Positions 1-6,609 of a stretch of 9,785 nt of DNA are shown here, one piece after another; position 1 is the stretch's first letter, and each line of letters opens with the position of its first letter. Source of the DNA: JADHUC01 sp964617665 (GTDB lineage Bacteria > Planctomycetota > Planctomycetia > Pirellulales > Pirellulaceae). Position numbers and translations under genes: made by a program. The stretch covers positions 1-9,785 of the forward strand of contig CAZUAH010000520.1 in NCBI GenBank assembly GCA_964617665.1, read 5' to 3'. Below the pieces are notes generated by a model that saw only the letters and a list, made by a program, of their open reading frames with translations, did no database searches and was not told the origin of the DNA.

Positions 1-116
1 TGCGGGCCGGGGAATTCCACCGCGACGGCCGGAAGCCGGCTGGCGGCGATCGCAAAAATCAGACATAAGCCTCGCACAAAGTTCTGCCAGCCGTTTGTTC
101 TCGAAGTCGTCTTCAT
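1..116 (-). CDS. Secreted protein of unknown function, N-terminus only (runs off the left edge)
   Basis: Only the first 38 codons lie in the window. The ATG at 114-116 opens a frame that stays open to base 1. The start of the protein reads as an export signal: basic residues (MKTTSR...VR), a hydrophobic stretch LCLIFAIAA near residues 18-25, then a candidate signal peptidase I site AVA followed by VEFPGP. A GAAAGG element at 125-130, 8 nt before the ATG, can act as the ribosome binding site. The mature protein is not visible, so its family cannot be named. It is on the same strand as the Hint gene upstream but separated from it by about 850 bp, so it is probably not in that transcript. The call rests on start, signal peptide and Shine-Dalgarno element together. 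Confidence 0.55.
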   Translation of the reverse strand, partial: MKTTSRTNGWQNFVRGLCLIFAIAASRLPAVAVEFPGP

Positions 117-970
117 AACGCAGGCCTTTCGTTTTTCCGGTCCAAGCGGCGGCGCGACAATGATCGAGAAGCAAAAGGCTGGCAGCCAAGCGAAGCGGTT
201 TGCAGTCCCTCGTGTCATCACGTCTCACTTTCGCGCATTTGTTTGTGATGCGCCAAGCAGGAACGTCACCCTAACGCACCAAGAAGACAGATGCAAAGCT
301 TACGCCGATATTTACGAAGGCGCTCGGCTGTGAGCGGCGACAAAACAGATTGAACGGCGCATCGACAGTCCTCCCTCGATGAACATATCCGAACATTTGT
401 GCGCAAGATGATCAGCCCAAACGTCGGAAGCAGCCGTTTGTCTACCATGAGTTGCACATTCTCGACAGCCCTTGCTCGCCACCTTGCCATATTCTCTGTA
501 GCACAAGCCAAGAAGTGCCGTTCTGCGATCGCGTCGAATCAAGATGATTCGTGCCGCAAGCGTGTCGGACCTCGGTAGTTTCTGAACAGTCAAGAACTTC
601 CGAGGCACGCGTCACCTGAACGCCATCCGAAGTTGCCGTTGTGCGTTTGGGTCGACAACACCCAGACGCGCAACTGGGATACGTTTTGAACATGTGCTGG
701 TGCTGGCCTCCGCAGTTTGGCGAAACGCCGCAACTGCATTAGATGGATGTGAGTATCGTGTCGATTTGACGTTCGCTGCGGCGGTGGTGGCGACTGGCAC
801 GCTTCGCTGCGGACGAAGGTTCGGACGCCTCAGTCGATGAATCACGTCAGTACGAGATAATCGAGAAGATCTTGCGTCTCTGCAACCGTTGGCATCCCTC
901 GACGCCGCGAGTAGTCTCTCCTGGTTGGGATCACGTCTGTTTGGAAAAGGAGATTCCTATCCCTTACACT
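117..970. other. Long intergenic region with no supported gene
   Basis: This stretch lies between the Hint gene, which ends at 971, and the minus-strand gene starting at 116. The open frames in it are at most about 98 codons, overlap one another in different frames of the same strand, lack good ribosome binding sites, and give Cys/Arg-rich translations with no recognisable motif. I saw no tRNA TPsiC-like motif, no strong hairpin followed by a T-run and no tandem repeat. It could hold the promoter and leader of the secreted protein at 1-116, a small RNA, or decayed sequence. Confidence 0.5.
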
Positions 971-2821
971 TCACTTGCGGGCCCGGTGCAAGCCCGGCAG
1001 CACCGCCGTCGTGGGCTGGCGGAAGTTGTTGTCGTGGACCAGCAGACCGAGCCGGCCGACGAAGTAGGTGTGGAAGTCGTCGACGACCAAGTTGTAGGCT
1101 TCGGCTTCTGGCAGTTCGTCCACCTGCCGGATCGGCCAACTGCCGTGCAGAGCATGCAGTAGTTGGCCGCCCTTCAACTCTTTGGCCATGCGCCAGCCAT
1201 CCCCGTTGCCCCAGAACGTATGTCCCAGCGTCGCGGCGATCTCCTCGTTTTCCACCCGGATCCGCCGCTGCGGGCTGGGCGGGCGAAGCGTCGTCTGCAG
1301 GACCGCCTTGTAAGCCAACTCACCCGTATCCGGATCTTGCGACAAGACCAGGTCGCCGGGCTGGATTTGCTCCACAGGTGTCAACGCGTTCTGCGTCCAG
1401 ATCGGCGTCCCGCGTGCAAAACAAGACATGTAGGAATAAGTCACGCGGATGACCGGTCCGTCGTGCACGTGCCGCGGATTATCATAGTCCCGCGTGTACA
1501 CCGGCTTGTCCCCCATACGTTCAAACTCGTTGTAGTCCAGCCACCAATCCAGATATCGCTGCGGGTCCAGGCCGGGATCCTCACCGAAGAATCCCTGCGA
1601 GTCCGCGCCGGGATCCTCACCGACGAGTTCGTAGAACAACCGACTTGCGGCGAGGTTTCGCTTCCGGGTTTCTCGGTTGTATGCGTCGGCGCTCTCGCGG
1701 CTCGTCTGTGCTTGTTGTCCGTAGGCATTCACGACGCGCCGCCTGTTCACGTATCGTTGGTACGGAGTCGGCCCGGAAACCTGGACGGACCTGAAGACTT
1801 TGCGACCAGCGCCCGTACTAGAAACGCTCACGAGCGGCGTGTCCGAGAATACGGCGCTCGCCGTCGTCCGAACGATCGTCTTGGCCTGTCGCCCTTCGCT
1901 CGTAACCGTCGATTCGTATTGCACATTCCCGAGCGGTCCGACGCGTAGGTCCTGCTCCAACTGAACGGGCCATCGCATTTCCGCCAACACATGCGGAACG
2001 GATTGGTGCAGCGGTCGCCGCTTCAGTTCCGCCAACGCCGCGGCACGCACCGCCTCGAATTGCGAATCGGTCAATCGAAACAGAGAAGCAGCAGCCAAGT
2101 GACTGCGCATCTTGCCGAGTAGCGCGACGGCCTCCAGCCCGAGCCGTTCGCTGCGCGGAGCAATCACGGTTTCCAGGGCCGTAATGGCCGCGGGATCGGA
2201 AATGCTGCGGAATTGGTCCCACGCGGACGTGTCCTGACCGGCATCACCACTCCGTTTGAGCTTCGGAGCCAGTCTCTTCAGACGCCCGGTCCATTTATAC
2301 GTGGCACGCCGCGCCGCCTGAAGTTCGGCGACCTCGTCGCGCCCGATCAATTGCCCTTCATGCCAGCTTAGCTTCAATGCGTCCAGGGCCTCCGCGTCAT
2401 TCGGCGAATACTCCAGCACGTTCAGCCAATGGTAACGTTCCCGTTCCGGCAGCTTGTATTCTCGGCACCAGCGGGCCATCGTTAGGTGGACCGCCGACGG
2501 AGCCATCCGGGCGACGCAGTCCGCACGCGTCTGGCGATATCGCCCGAGCCGCGGATGCTCCGTCGCGGCTTGCTGCGATTCGGCCAGCGTCAGCCATTTG
2601 CGTCCCACGCGCACATGGCCGGTCTGCCAGCGAGCCGCCTCGCACTGCGGCGAGGACCGCAGGGCCTCCTCCAACAGATCCTTGCGTTTGGCATTATCGC
2701 CGTGCAGTTCGGCTTCGAGCGCCTGCTGGACCAGCCGATCGGCTTCCGAACTCCTGGCCTGACCCGCACCGACCACGGGCGGAGCCGTCAAGACCACGAT
2801 AACAAGCAGCGTCGTACTCAT
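971..2821 (-). CDS. Exported helical-repeat protein with C-terminal Hint (intein/Hedgehog-like) self-processing domain
   Basis: A 616-residue protein. The first ~20 residues (MSTTLLVIVVLTAPPVVGAG) are a signal peptide. Residues 25-180 are mostly helical and TPR-like. Residues about 205-285 look like HEAT repeats (DPAAITALE, GLEAVALLGKM, EAVRAAALAELKRR). Residues 300-465 form a charged Tyr/Arg-rich linker with a 12-residue tandem duplication at 401-424. From Cys467 a Hint fold begins: SCFARGTPI is block A with the nucleophilic Cys, PVEQIQPGDLVLS follows, TLGH at 531-534 is the block B T-x-x-H motif, and YFVGRLGLLVHDN ends it at 598. Known Hint domains cut or rearrange the peptide bond before the Cys, and polymorphic toxins use them to release a C-terminal toxin. 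Here only 18 residues (NFRQPTTAVLPGLHRARK) follow, so there is no toxin and no immunity gene nearby. The start is supported by AAGGGG at 2832-2837, 10 nt upstream. The natural role is unknown; the Hint call itself is firm. Confidence 0.88.
   Translation of the reverse strand: MSTTLLVIVVLTAPPVVGAGQARSSEADRLVQQALEAELHGDNAKRKDLLEEALRSSPQCEAARWQTGHVRVGRKWLTLAESQQAATEHPRLGRYRQTRADCVARMAPSAVHLTMARWCREYKLPERERYHWLNVLEYSPNDAEALDALKLSWHEGQLIGRDEVAELQAARRATYKWTGRLKRLAPKLKRSGDAGQDTSAWDQFRSISDPAAITALETVIAPRSERLGLEAVALLGKMRSHLAAASLFRLTDSQFEAVRAAALAELKRRPLHQSVPHVLAEMRWPVQLEQDLRVGPLGNVQYESTVTSEGRQAKTIVRTTASAVFSDTPLVSVSSTGAGRKVFRSVQVSGPTPYQRYVNRRRVVNAYGQQAQTSRESADAYNRETRKRNLAASRLFYELVGEDPGADSQGFFGEDPGLDPQRYLDWWLDYNEFERMGDKPVYTRDYDNPRHVHDGPVIRVTYSYMSCFARGTPIWTQNALTPVEQIQPGDLVLSQDPDTGELAYKAVLQTTLRPPSPQRRIRVENEEIAATLGHTFWGNGDGWRMAKELKGGQLLHALHGSWPIRQVDELPEAEAYNLVVDDFHTYFVGRLGLLVHDNNFRQPTTAVLPGLHRARK
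1561..1632. repeat. 36-bp imperfect tandem duplication inside the Hint gene
   Basis: Two adjacent 36-bp units, 1561-1596 and 1597-1632, agree at 29 of 36 positions, with an identical 17-base core (gccgggatcctcaccga). In the protein they give GEDPGADSQGFF (residues 401-412) and GEDPGLDPQRYL (413-424). The length is a multiple of three, so the frame is kept. It lies in the linker between the HEAT-like region and the Hint domain, where extra length is likely tolerated. Confidence 0.85.
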
Positions 2822-2941
2822 GTTCGTCGTGCCCCTTATGAGAAGCCCCTAGTCTCCCTATCACGATTGCCAGTTCTGCCCGAAATATCAACAAAAGATG
2901 AAAGCCAGCCTGACCGTGTGCAGGGAGACATAGCGAGCTGA

Positions 2942-3082
2942 TCATTCAGGGAAGACTATCTGAACGCTGGCCGGATCCACGGACTTTTTCGGTTCTCCTT
3001 TCCAGTGGTAACCTGTCGAACCAACGTAGCCCATTCTATCCACCAACGCTTTGAGATCCAAAGACGTTTCCGGGGCCGGCAT
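2942..3082 (-). pseudogene. Possible gene remnant or very small ORF (46 codons)
   Basis: From ATG 3082 to TGA 2942 the minus strand reads 46 residues that look like ordinary protein: MPAPETSLDLKALVDRM, then GYVGSTGYHWKGEPKK, ending VQIVFPE. No good ribosome binding site precedes the ATG. The same frame continues upstream through one TGA into VPRLSGSDWERQLHQQ before further stops. That pattern is what the C-terminal end of a longer gene damaged by nonsense mutations or a frameshift would leave. I do not recognise the family. It could also be a real small protein or chance. The coding look is my judgement from composition, not a computed score. Confidence 0.3.
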
Positions 3083-3250
3083 GTTGGTGAGGTCTCACTG
3101 CTGGTGCAACTGCCGTTCCCAATCGCTTCCAGACAGCCGGGGCACCTGCTAACCCTAGTCGCAGCAAGGATTACAGACCTTCGGGCTACCCCACGATGTC
3201 GCCCTGCACTCATCGGAGACTGCCGGCATTACCGCATCGCAGGTGATCAC

Positions 3251-3279
3251 CCCGACGACACTTCGTCGGGCCCCCGACG
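3251..3279. other. GC-rich three-armed hairpin, possible weak terminator of the DUF4886 gene
   Basis: CCCGACGA (3251-3258) and TCGTCGGG (3263-3270) form a perfect 8-bp stem with loop CACT. The middle arm can instead pair with CCCGACG at 3273-3279 (7 bp, 2-nt loop), so two stems exclude each other. It lies about 95 nt past the stop of the minus-strand DUF4886 gene. No T-run follows in either direction, so it is not a canonical intrinsic terminator. It may be an RNA-stabilising stem or a repeat. Confidence 0.3.
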
Positions 3280-3364
3280 GCCGCGTCGACGAAGTTCTGG
3301 CAGATGTTCGTGCGAGTCGCCGAGTCGCAAATCGTTTGTTCGCTCATTGTGTCGGGATTGCCTT

Positions 3365-4357
3365 CTAAGGGGCAGGCCGTTTTCCGTCAGTGACAACTTG
3401 GTGGGCGATGTCGCTGAGAAATCTGGCGTCTTGGTCGGCAATGGCTCCTGCCCTGACGCCTTCGGCGTGGGGATTCAGGCCCGTGAGGAACTCGAACCAA
3501 ACGGCGGCGGCCAGGTATTTGCCTTGAATGCCGGCGTGGTGCGTGTCGCAGCGCAGCTTCTGAGGTTCGGACTTGTCCCAGTACCAGCCGACGCAGAGCG
3601 AGTTCTTGTCGTTCGGGAGACTTGGCGGAACGAGCGCATCGCGATCGATCGTTGGATCGGGGATGTAGGGACGGGCTTCGCGCGCCAATTGAAAGGCCGC
3701 GCCGACGGGGATGATGCGTACGCCAAGTTCTTTGGCGATCGTGTTGTAAGCTGCGTTGAGATCACGGTACATATCCTCTTGGCCGTAAGACAGCTTGTCG
3801 GGAAACACTCGCTCGAAGTCGCCGTCGGTGCGGTAGGCCCAGGTCTGGTGGATTACGACCTCGGCTTGCGGCGCGTATTTCTTGATGTAGTCGTACAGCT
3901 CTTTGGCATAGGGCCGGTAGTTGGCAATGTCCGGGCTCTGGGCGCTCAGTTGTTGAATGGTAACGATATCCCACGCGTCCGAAGCGAGCAACTCGCGCAG
4001 GCCGACGCGGGTCCGAACTCGATTGCCCTCGGAGTCCGTTTTCGAGAGCGAGTAGGGTTTCCCTTCCGCGTTGTCCGGTTCGGCCTCGTGCAGTTTGGCC
4101 AATCGCATGTGCTTTTCCATCGAGCAGCCGCCAATGATGCCCTGGCCAAGGATAATGCAGCACTTGTCGCTGCGTCTGCCCATGGGGCGAAGCAGGGAAA
4201 AGGCGTTGGCGGTGAAGCTGTTGCCGATCCCCAGTACCTTGATCGCGCGCGTTGCCGGTGAATCCGTTGGTTGATCCGCCTGGACACCCAACGGCGCGAA
4301 AAATGCCAGGAAAACGATGGTCAAGCCGCATTTCAGATCAATCGAACGATGGTTCAT
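3365..4357 (-). CDS. Secreted DUF4886 (SGNH-hydrolase-like) protein
   Basis: A 330-residue protein with a clear signal peptide (hydrophobic LTIVFLAFFAPLGV at residues 12-25, likely cut after VQA at 27). The mature part shows the SGNH-clan layout of DUF4886: LGIGNSFTAN at 42-51 with candidate nucleophile Ser47, a Gly-rich block GQGIIGGCS at 71-79, TIQQLSAQS at 133-141 in the block III position, and DTHHAG at 271-276 giving the D-x-x-H pair (Asp271, His274). Length is normal for the family. SGNH relatives are esterases or deacetylases, often on carbohydrates; substrate is unknown here. AGAAGGA at 4364-4370, 6 nt before the ATG, fixes the start. The gene is divergent from the DUF2961 gene, which suggests but does not prove a shared glycan-processing role. 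A 418-codon frame on the opposite strand is a shadow of this gene. Confidence 0.85.
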   Translation of the reverse strand: MNHRSIDLKCGLTIVFLAFFAPLGVQADQPTDSPATRAIKVLGIGNSFTANAFSLLRPMGRRSDKCCIILGQGIIGGCSMEKHMRLAKLHEAEPDNAEGKPYSLSKTDSEGNRVRTRVGLRELLASDAWDIVTIQQLSAQSPDIANYRPYAKELYDYIKKYAPQAEVVIHQTWAYRTDGDFERVFPDKLSYGQEDMYRDLNAAYNTIAKELGVRIIPVGAAFQLAREARPYIPDPTIDRDALVPPSLPNDKNSLCVGWYWDKSEPQKLRCDTHHAGIQGKYLAAAVWFEFLTGLNPHAEGVRAGAIADQDARFLSDIAHQVVTDGKRPAP

Positions 4358-4401
4358 GTTCTTTCCTTCTAGAAGACGCCCTCAGGGCATCGCAGCATCG
4401 A

Positions 4402-4421
4402 GATCGGTCGCTTCACCGATC
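4402..4421. promoter_or_regulatory. Inverted repeat in the leader of the DUF4886 gene
   Basis: GATCGGT (4402-4408) and ACCGATC (4415-4421) form a perfect 7-bp inverted repeat with a 6-nt spacer, 45-64 nt upstream of the DUF4886 start codon. It could be an operator half-site pair or an mRNA stem. No protein can be assigned to it and a chance repeat is possible. Confidence 0.25.
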
Positions 4422-4470
4422 CTCTCTTCGTACCTGTCATGCAGATCAGTTCTTTGTCGATGCACGACCA

Positions 4471-4518
4471 TTTTGATCGATCGAAAAATGGCTTACAATG
4501 CGTGTTACTTTGTGTCAA
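4471..4518. promoter_or_regulatory. Possible overlapping divergent promoters
   Basis: On the minus strand a perfect -35 box TTGACA lies at 4513-4518, with only a weak -10 (TAAGCC, 4490-4495) at 17-bp spacing, pointing at DUF4886. On the plus strand a good -10 box TACAAT lies at 4494-4499, with a partial -35 TTGATC at 4473-4478 at a short 15-bp spacing, pointing at the DUF2961 operon but about 460 bp from its start. Each has one good box only, so the call is weak. Planctomycete promoters may also not follow the E. coli sigma-70 consensus closely. Confidence 0.2.
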
Positions 4519-4568
4519 TTGGCATCTTCCACACTCATCAGGCGAACGTTAGACGGGAACGTGTCCGA

Positions 4569-4595
4569 GTAGTGATGGCTTCCAGCCACCACTAC
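4569..4595. repeat. REP-like palindrome with GGCTTCCAGCC core
   Basis: A 12-bp stem with one A/C mismatch and a 3-nt loop: 4569-4580 pairs with 4584-4595 around tcc. The core cttccagcc is the reverse complement of ggctggaag, which occurs again at 4679-4687 and 4910-4918. Three copies of a 9-mer in about 340 bp of non-coding DNA suggest a dispersed intergenic repeat family. Confidence 0.55.
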
Positions 4596-4676
4596 GGCAG
4601 ATCAAGGACTCGCGCCCGTGTCTTTGGGATCCGGAAGAGCCCTGTTGGTGACGCTCGGCCTGATGGCGTCTTTTAA

Positions 4677-4922
4677 CAGGCTGGAAGTCCGCTGCTGTGA
4701 ACATTTTGGAGGGATCCGTTCGAGCCTGGAAAACATGGGAAAACCCACGGATAGCAGGGCCGCCCCACGAATGAGATTCCCTCCGCATTGAATATCCGTG
4801 GGCCGGCTTTGCCATCCGTGGGGCCTTGGGCGTCGGTTTTCGCGGGTTGGATCGACACGACCTTGTTGATGCACTCGATTTGTGACAGTGCCAGATGTTC
4901 ACAGCAGCAGGCTGGAAGCCTG
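4677..4922. repeat. 246-bp unit with 28-nt inverted ends (MITE-like candidate)
   Basis: The ends 4677-4704 and 4895-4922 are inverted repeats matching at 23 of 28 positions. The inner 14 bases (gctgctgtgaacat / atgttcacagcagc) match perfectly. Inside, cccacggata (4744-4753) and tatccgtggg (4793-4802) form another perfect 10-bp inverted repeat, and atccgtggg recurs at 4814-4822. The right end contains its own hairpin, CAGGCT/AGCCTG around gga (4908-4922). No transposase frame and no clear target-site duplication is seen. It may be a non-autonomous element or a composite of REP-like palindromes. It ends 37 nt before the DUF2961 start codon. Confidence 0.5.
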
Positions 4923-4944
4923 TCCCAATTACGATCGTCGTGAC

Positions 4945-4950
4945 AGGAGA
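4945..4950 (+). promoter_or_regulatory. Shine-Dalgarno element of the DUF2961 gene
   Basis: AGGAGA lies 9 nt before the ATG at 4960. It decides the start: an in-frame ATG at 4882 is 26 codons earlier, but it sits inside the inverted-repeat unit, has no such element and would put a polar extension in front of the signal peptide. Confidence 0.75.
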
Positions 4951-4959
4951 GAATACTTC

Positions 4960-6609
4960 ATGAGTAAGACAAGAGTGATTTGCCTGGCAACCGTGCTGCT
5001 GACGATTGGTGGAAACCAAGCGGAGGCTCAGACTCTGAAAGCGATCACTCGTCCCCAGGCCGGGAGGTCGATGAGGGCAACTAGTGGGAATTCAAACGAC
5101 AATGCAGACTCGGACAAGTTCGCAATCGGCGAATCTAAGACGATCGCACTCCTCCAGGGTCCCGGGAAGATTGCCCACATCTGGATGACGCCAAATTCGA
5201 TGGATATCCGCCATCCGCGTGCGTTCGTGCTACGAATCTACTGGGACGGTGCGGAAGTGCCTTCGGTCGAAGTGCCGATAGGTGATTTCTTTGCCGTTGG
5301 AAACGGCATGCGTGCCACCGTCAATTCGCTACCGGTCAAAGTGAGTTCCTACGGACGTGGCTACAACTGCTACTGGCAGATGCCTTTCCGCAAGCAGGCG
5401 AAGATCACGTTGACCAACGAGTCGGATAAGGAGCCGGCATCCTGCTACTATCAAATCGACTGGGTGCGTCTGGACGAGTCGCCTGAGCCGACTATGTACT
5501 TTCACGCCCGGTACCATCAGGAGTACCCGCCGGAAATGGGCGAGCCGTACACCGCGTTTGTTGGCCGGGGGCGCGGCCACTATGTGGGAACTGTGCTTTC
5601 ATCGCAAAACGCCATCGGACATTGGTTCGGTGAGGGCGACGACATGTTCTGGATCGACGGGGAAGAACAACCGTCGCTGCAGGGAACGGGCACGGAAGAT
5701 TACATCAACGAGGCCTGGAACATGCGGGTCCATTCCAGCCTGTACACGGGATGTACGGTCTTCGAGCCACGCGCGCCGGACGCTCGTGTGAGTGCCTACC
5801 GATGGCACATTGCCGACCCGATCGTTTTCCAGAAGTCGCTCAAATTCCAGATTGAACGCCGTGGTTTCGTGATGAACTCCAAGGGCGAAGTGATATCGCC
5901 TTCCGCGTCGCGGCCGGATTTCTGGTCTTCCGTGTCCTTCTGGTATCAGGACACGATCGCCGAGCCGTGGTGTGAGTTTCCGCCCTACAAGGATCGCGTG
6001 AATCCAGAGATCGTCCTTCACTTGCCCAAGGTCGTTGACACGATCAAGCATTCCGAGGGCGTGGTACTGCAGGTGAATCAGTACAATCGTGCCACGTACA
6101 CCAAGCCTTGGTTCCGCGTGAAGAACGATTCCATCGGATCGTGGATCGAGATTCCTTTCCAGGTAGAGGAGGCGGGGCGCTATTCGACGTCGTTGTTCCA
6201 GCACTTGCGCGAGGACAACGGGGTTTGGAAGGTCTACATCGACGGCAAGGAGGTCCATGTGGCCGGGGAATCTCAGATCGCAGGCGGCTACCGAGTGAGC
6301 TTGGTGAACCAGTTGCCACCCGAACAGATCAACAAGACACTGGATTTCTTCAATGTCTATCGCAAAAACGAGCACGAAGACTACATCTACGGGCAGAGAC
6401 GCGAGCGGAAGATCGGGCTATTCCGCTTTGAACCGGGAGTTCACACATTGCGATTGGTCTGCGTCGGTTCCAACCCAGCGTCATTCCATCCAGAAACCGG
6501 CAAACTGAGATATAACCTCTCGGCAGATGTGCTCTCTTTGCGTAAGCTGCCGTTTGAGAATCTTGACGCTTGGATCGAACGAGCTGTAGAGCAGGAGAAG
6601 TCACAGTGA
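4960..6609 (+). CDS. Secreted DUF2961 / GH172-family glycoside hydrolase
   Basis: A 549-residue protein. Residues 1-23 are a signal peptide (MSKTRVICLATVLLTIGG..., cut after AEA). Residues about 40-350 form the DUF2961 domain: GPGKIAHIWMTP at 67-78, LRIYWDGAEVPSVEVPIGDFF at 91-111 read in two blocks, HWFGEGDDMFWIDGE at 221-235 and GTGTEDYINEAW at 242-253. Family members characterised as GH172 (difructose dianhydride/fructofuranosidase type) use two catalytic glutamates in these two motifs. Here they are Glu225 and Glu246, 21 residues apart, the spacing I recall for the studied enzyme. Residues 390-530 form a second beta-rich domain (GSWIEIPFQVEEAGRY, WKVYIDGKEV, FRFEPGVHTLRLV), plausibly a jelly-roll carbohydrate-binding part. 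The substrate cannot be read from sequence. It is the first gene of a two-gene operon, with its stop codon overlapping the next start. Confidence 0.88.
   Translation: MSKTRVICLATVLLTIGGNQAEAQTLKAITRPQAGRSMRATSGNSNDNADSDKFAIGESKTIALLQGPGKIAHIWMTPNSMDIRHPRAFVLRIYWDGAEVPSVEVPIGDFFAVGNGMRATVNSLPVKVSSYGRGYNCYWQMPFRKQAKITLTNESDKEPASCYYQIDWVRLDESPEPTMYFHARYHQEYPPEMGEPYTAFVGRGRGHYVGTVLSSQNAIGHWFGEGDDMFWIDGEEQPSLQGTGTEDYINEAWNMRVHSSLYTGCTVFEPRAPDARVSAYRWHIADPIVFQKSLKFQIERRGFVMNSKGEVISPSASRPDFWSSVSFWYQDTIAEPWCEFPPYKDRVNPEIVLHLPKVVDTIKHSEGVVLQVNQYNRATYTKPWFRVKNDSIGSWIEIPFQVEEAGRYSTSLFQHLREDNGVWKVYIDGKEVHVAGESQIAGGYRVSLVNQLPPEQINKTLDFFNVYRKNEHEDYIYGQRRERKIGLFRFEPGVHTLRLVCVGSNPASFHPETGKLRYNLSADVLSLRKLPFENLDAWIERAVEQEKSQ
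6593..6609 (+). promoter_or_regulatory. Ribosome binding site and GTGA overlap linking the operon genes
   Basis: AGGAGAAG (6593-6600) lies in the last codons of the DUF2961 gene, with the AGGAG core 8 nt before GTG at 6606. GTGA (6606-6609) carries both the start of the downstream gene and the TGA stop of the upstream one, the usual arrangement for translational coupling. The next in-frame ATG (6621) has GAGGGA touching it with no spacer, so GTG is preferred. Confidence 0.65.

Larger units (their letters stand above)
2822..3364. other. Intergenic stretch with decayed sequence and a hairpin
   Basis: This lies between two minus-strand genes, DUF4886 (ending at 3365) and Hint (starting at 2821). 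It carries the Shine-Dalgarno AAGGGG of the Hint gene at 2832-2837, a gene-tail-like frame at 2942-3082, and a GC-rich hairpin at 3251-3279. I found no convincing -35/-10 pair for the Hint gene. The 543-bp gap makes a shared transcript with DUF4886 unlikely but not excluded. Confidence 0.4.
4358..4959. other. Divergent regulatory and repeat-bearing spacer (602 bp)
   Basis: This spacer separates the DUF4886 gene (minus) from the DUF2961 operon (plus), so promoters for both should lie here. It holds a small hairpin at 4402-4421, possible promoter boxes around 4471-4518, a REP-like hairpin at 4569-4595 and an inverted-repeat unit at 4677-4922. The short open frames in it overlap each other in several frames and have no motif or ribosome binding site, so I call no gene. 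Confidence 0.5.

Noticed and set aside
266..845. Several overlapping minus-strand frames of 77-98 codons, considered as a decayed transposase
   Set aside because: No DDE, HUH or serine/tyrosine recombinase motif can be recognised in any frame, and there are no flanking inverted repeats.
971..1423. Polymorphic toxin with immunity gene, suggested by the Hint domain
   Set aside because: Only 18 residues follow the Hint domain and no small immunity-like gene lies downstream, so a toxin system is not supported in this window.
1163..1948. 261-codon plus-strand frame, with another 187-codon frame at 889-1452
   Set aside because: Both are antisense to the Hint gene and are Arg/Pro-rich without motifs, as expected of shadows in GC-rich DNA.
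3210..3347. Small Cys-containing minus-strand ORF starting at ATG 3347 (MSEQTICDS...)
   Set aside because: About 45 codons, ribosome binding site too distant, and the frame runs through the hairpin at 3251-3279. Nothing beyond an open frame supports it.
3005..4261. 418-codon open frame on the plus strand
   Set aside because: It lies antisense to the DUF4886 gene, which has a signal peptide, SGNH motifs and a ribosome binding site. The plus-strand reading has no domain and reflects codon bias of the real gene.
4882..4959. Earlier start for the DUF2961 protein at ATG 4882
   Set aside because: It would add 26 polar residues before a good signal peptide, lies in the inverted-repeat unit and has no ribosome binding site, whereas ATG 4960 has AGGAGA at 9 nt.
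5599..6375. 258-codon minus-strand frame
   Set aside because: It is antisense to the DUF2961 coding region and shows no family motif or ribosome binding site.
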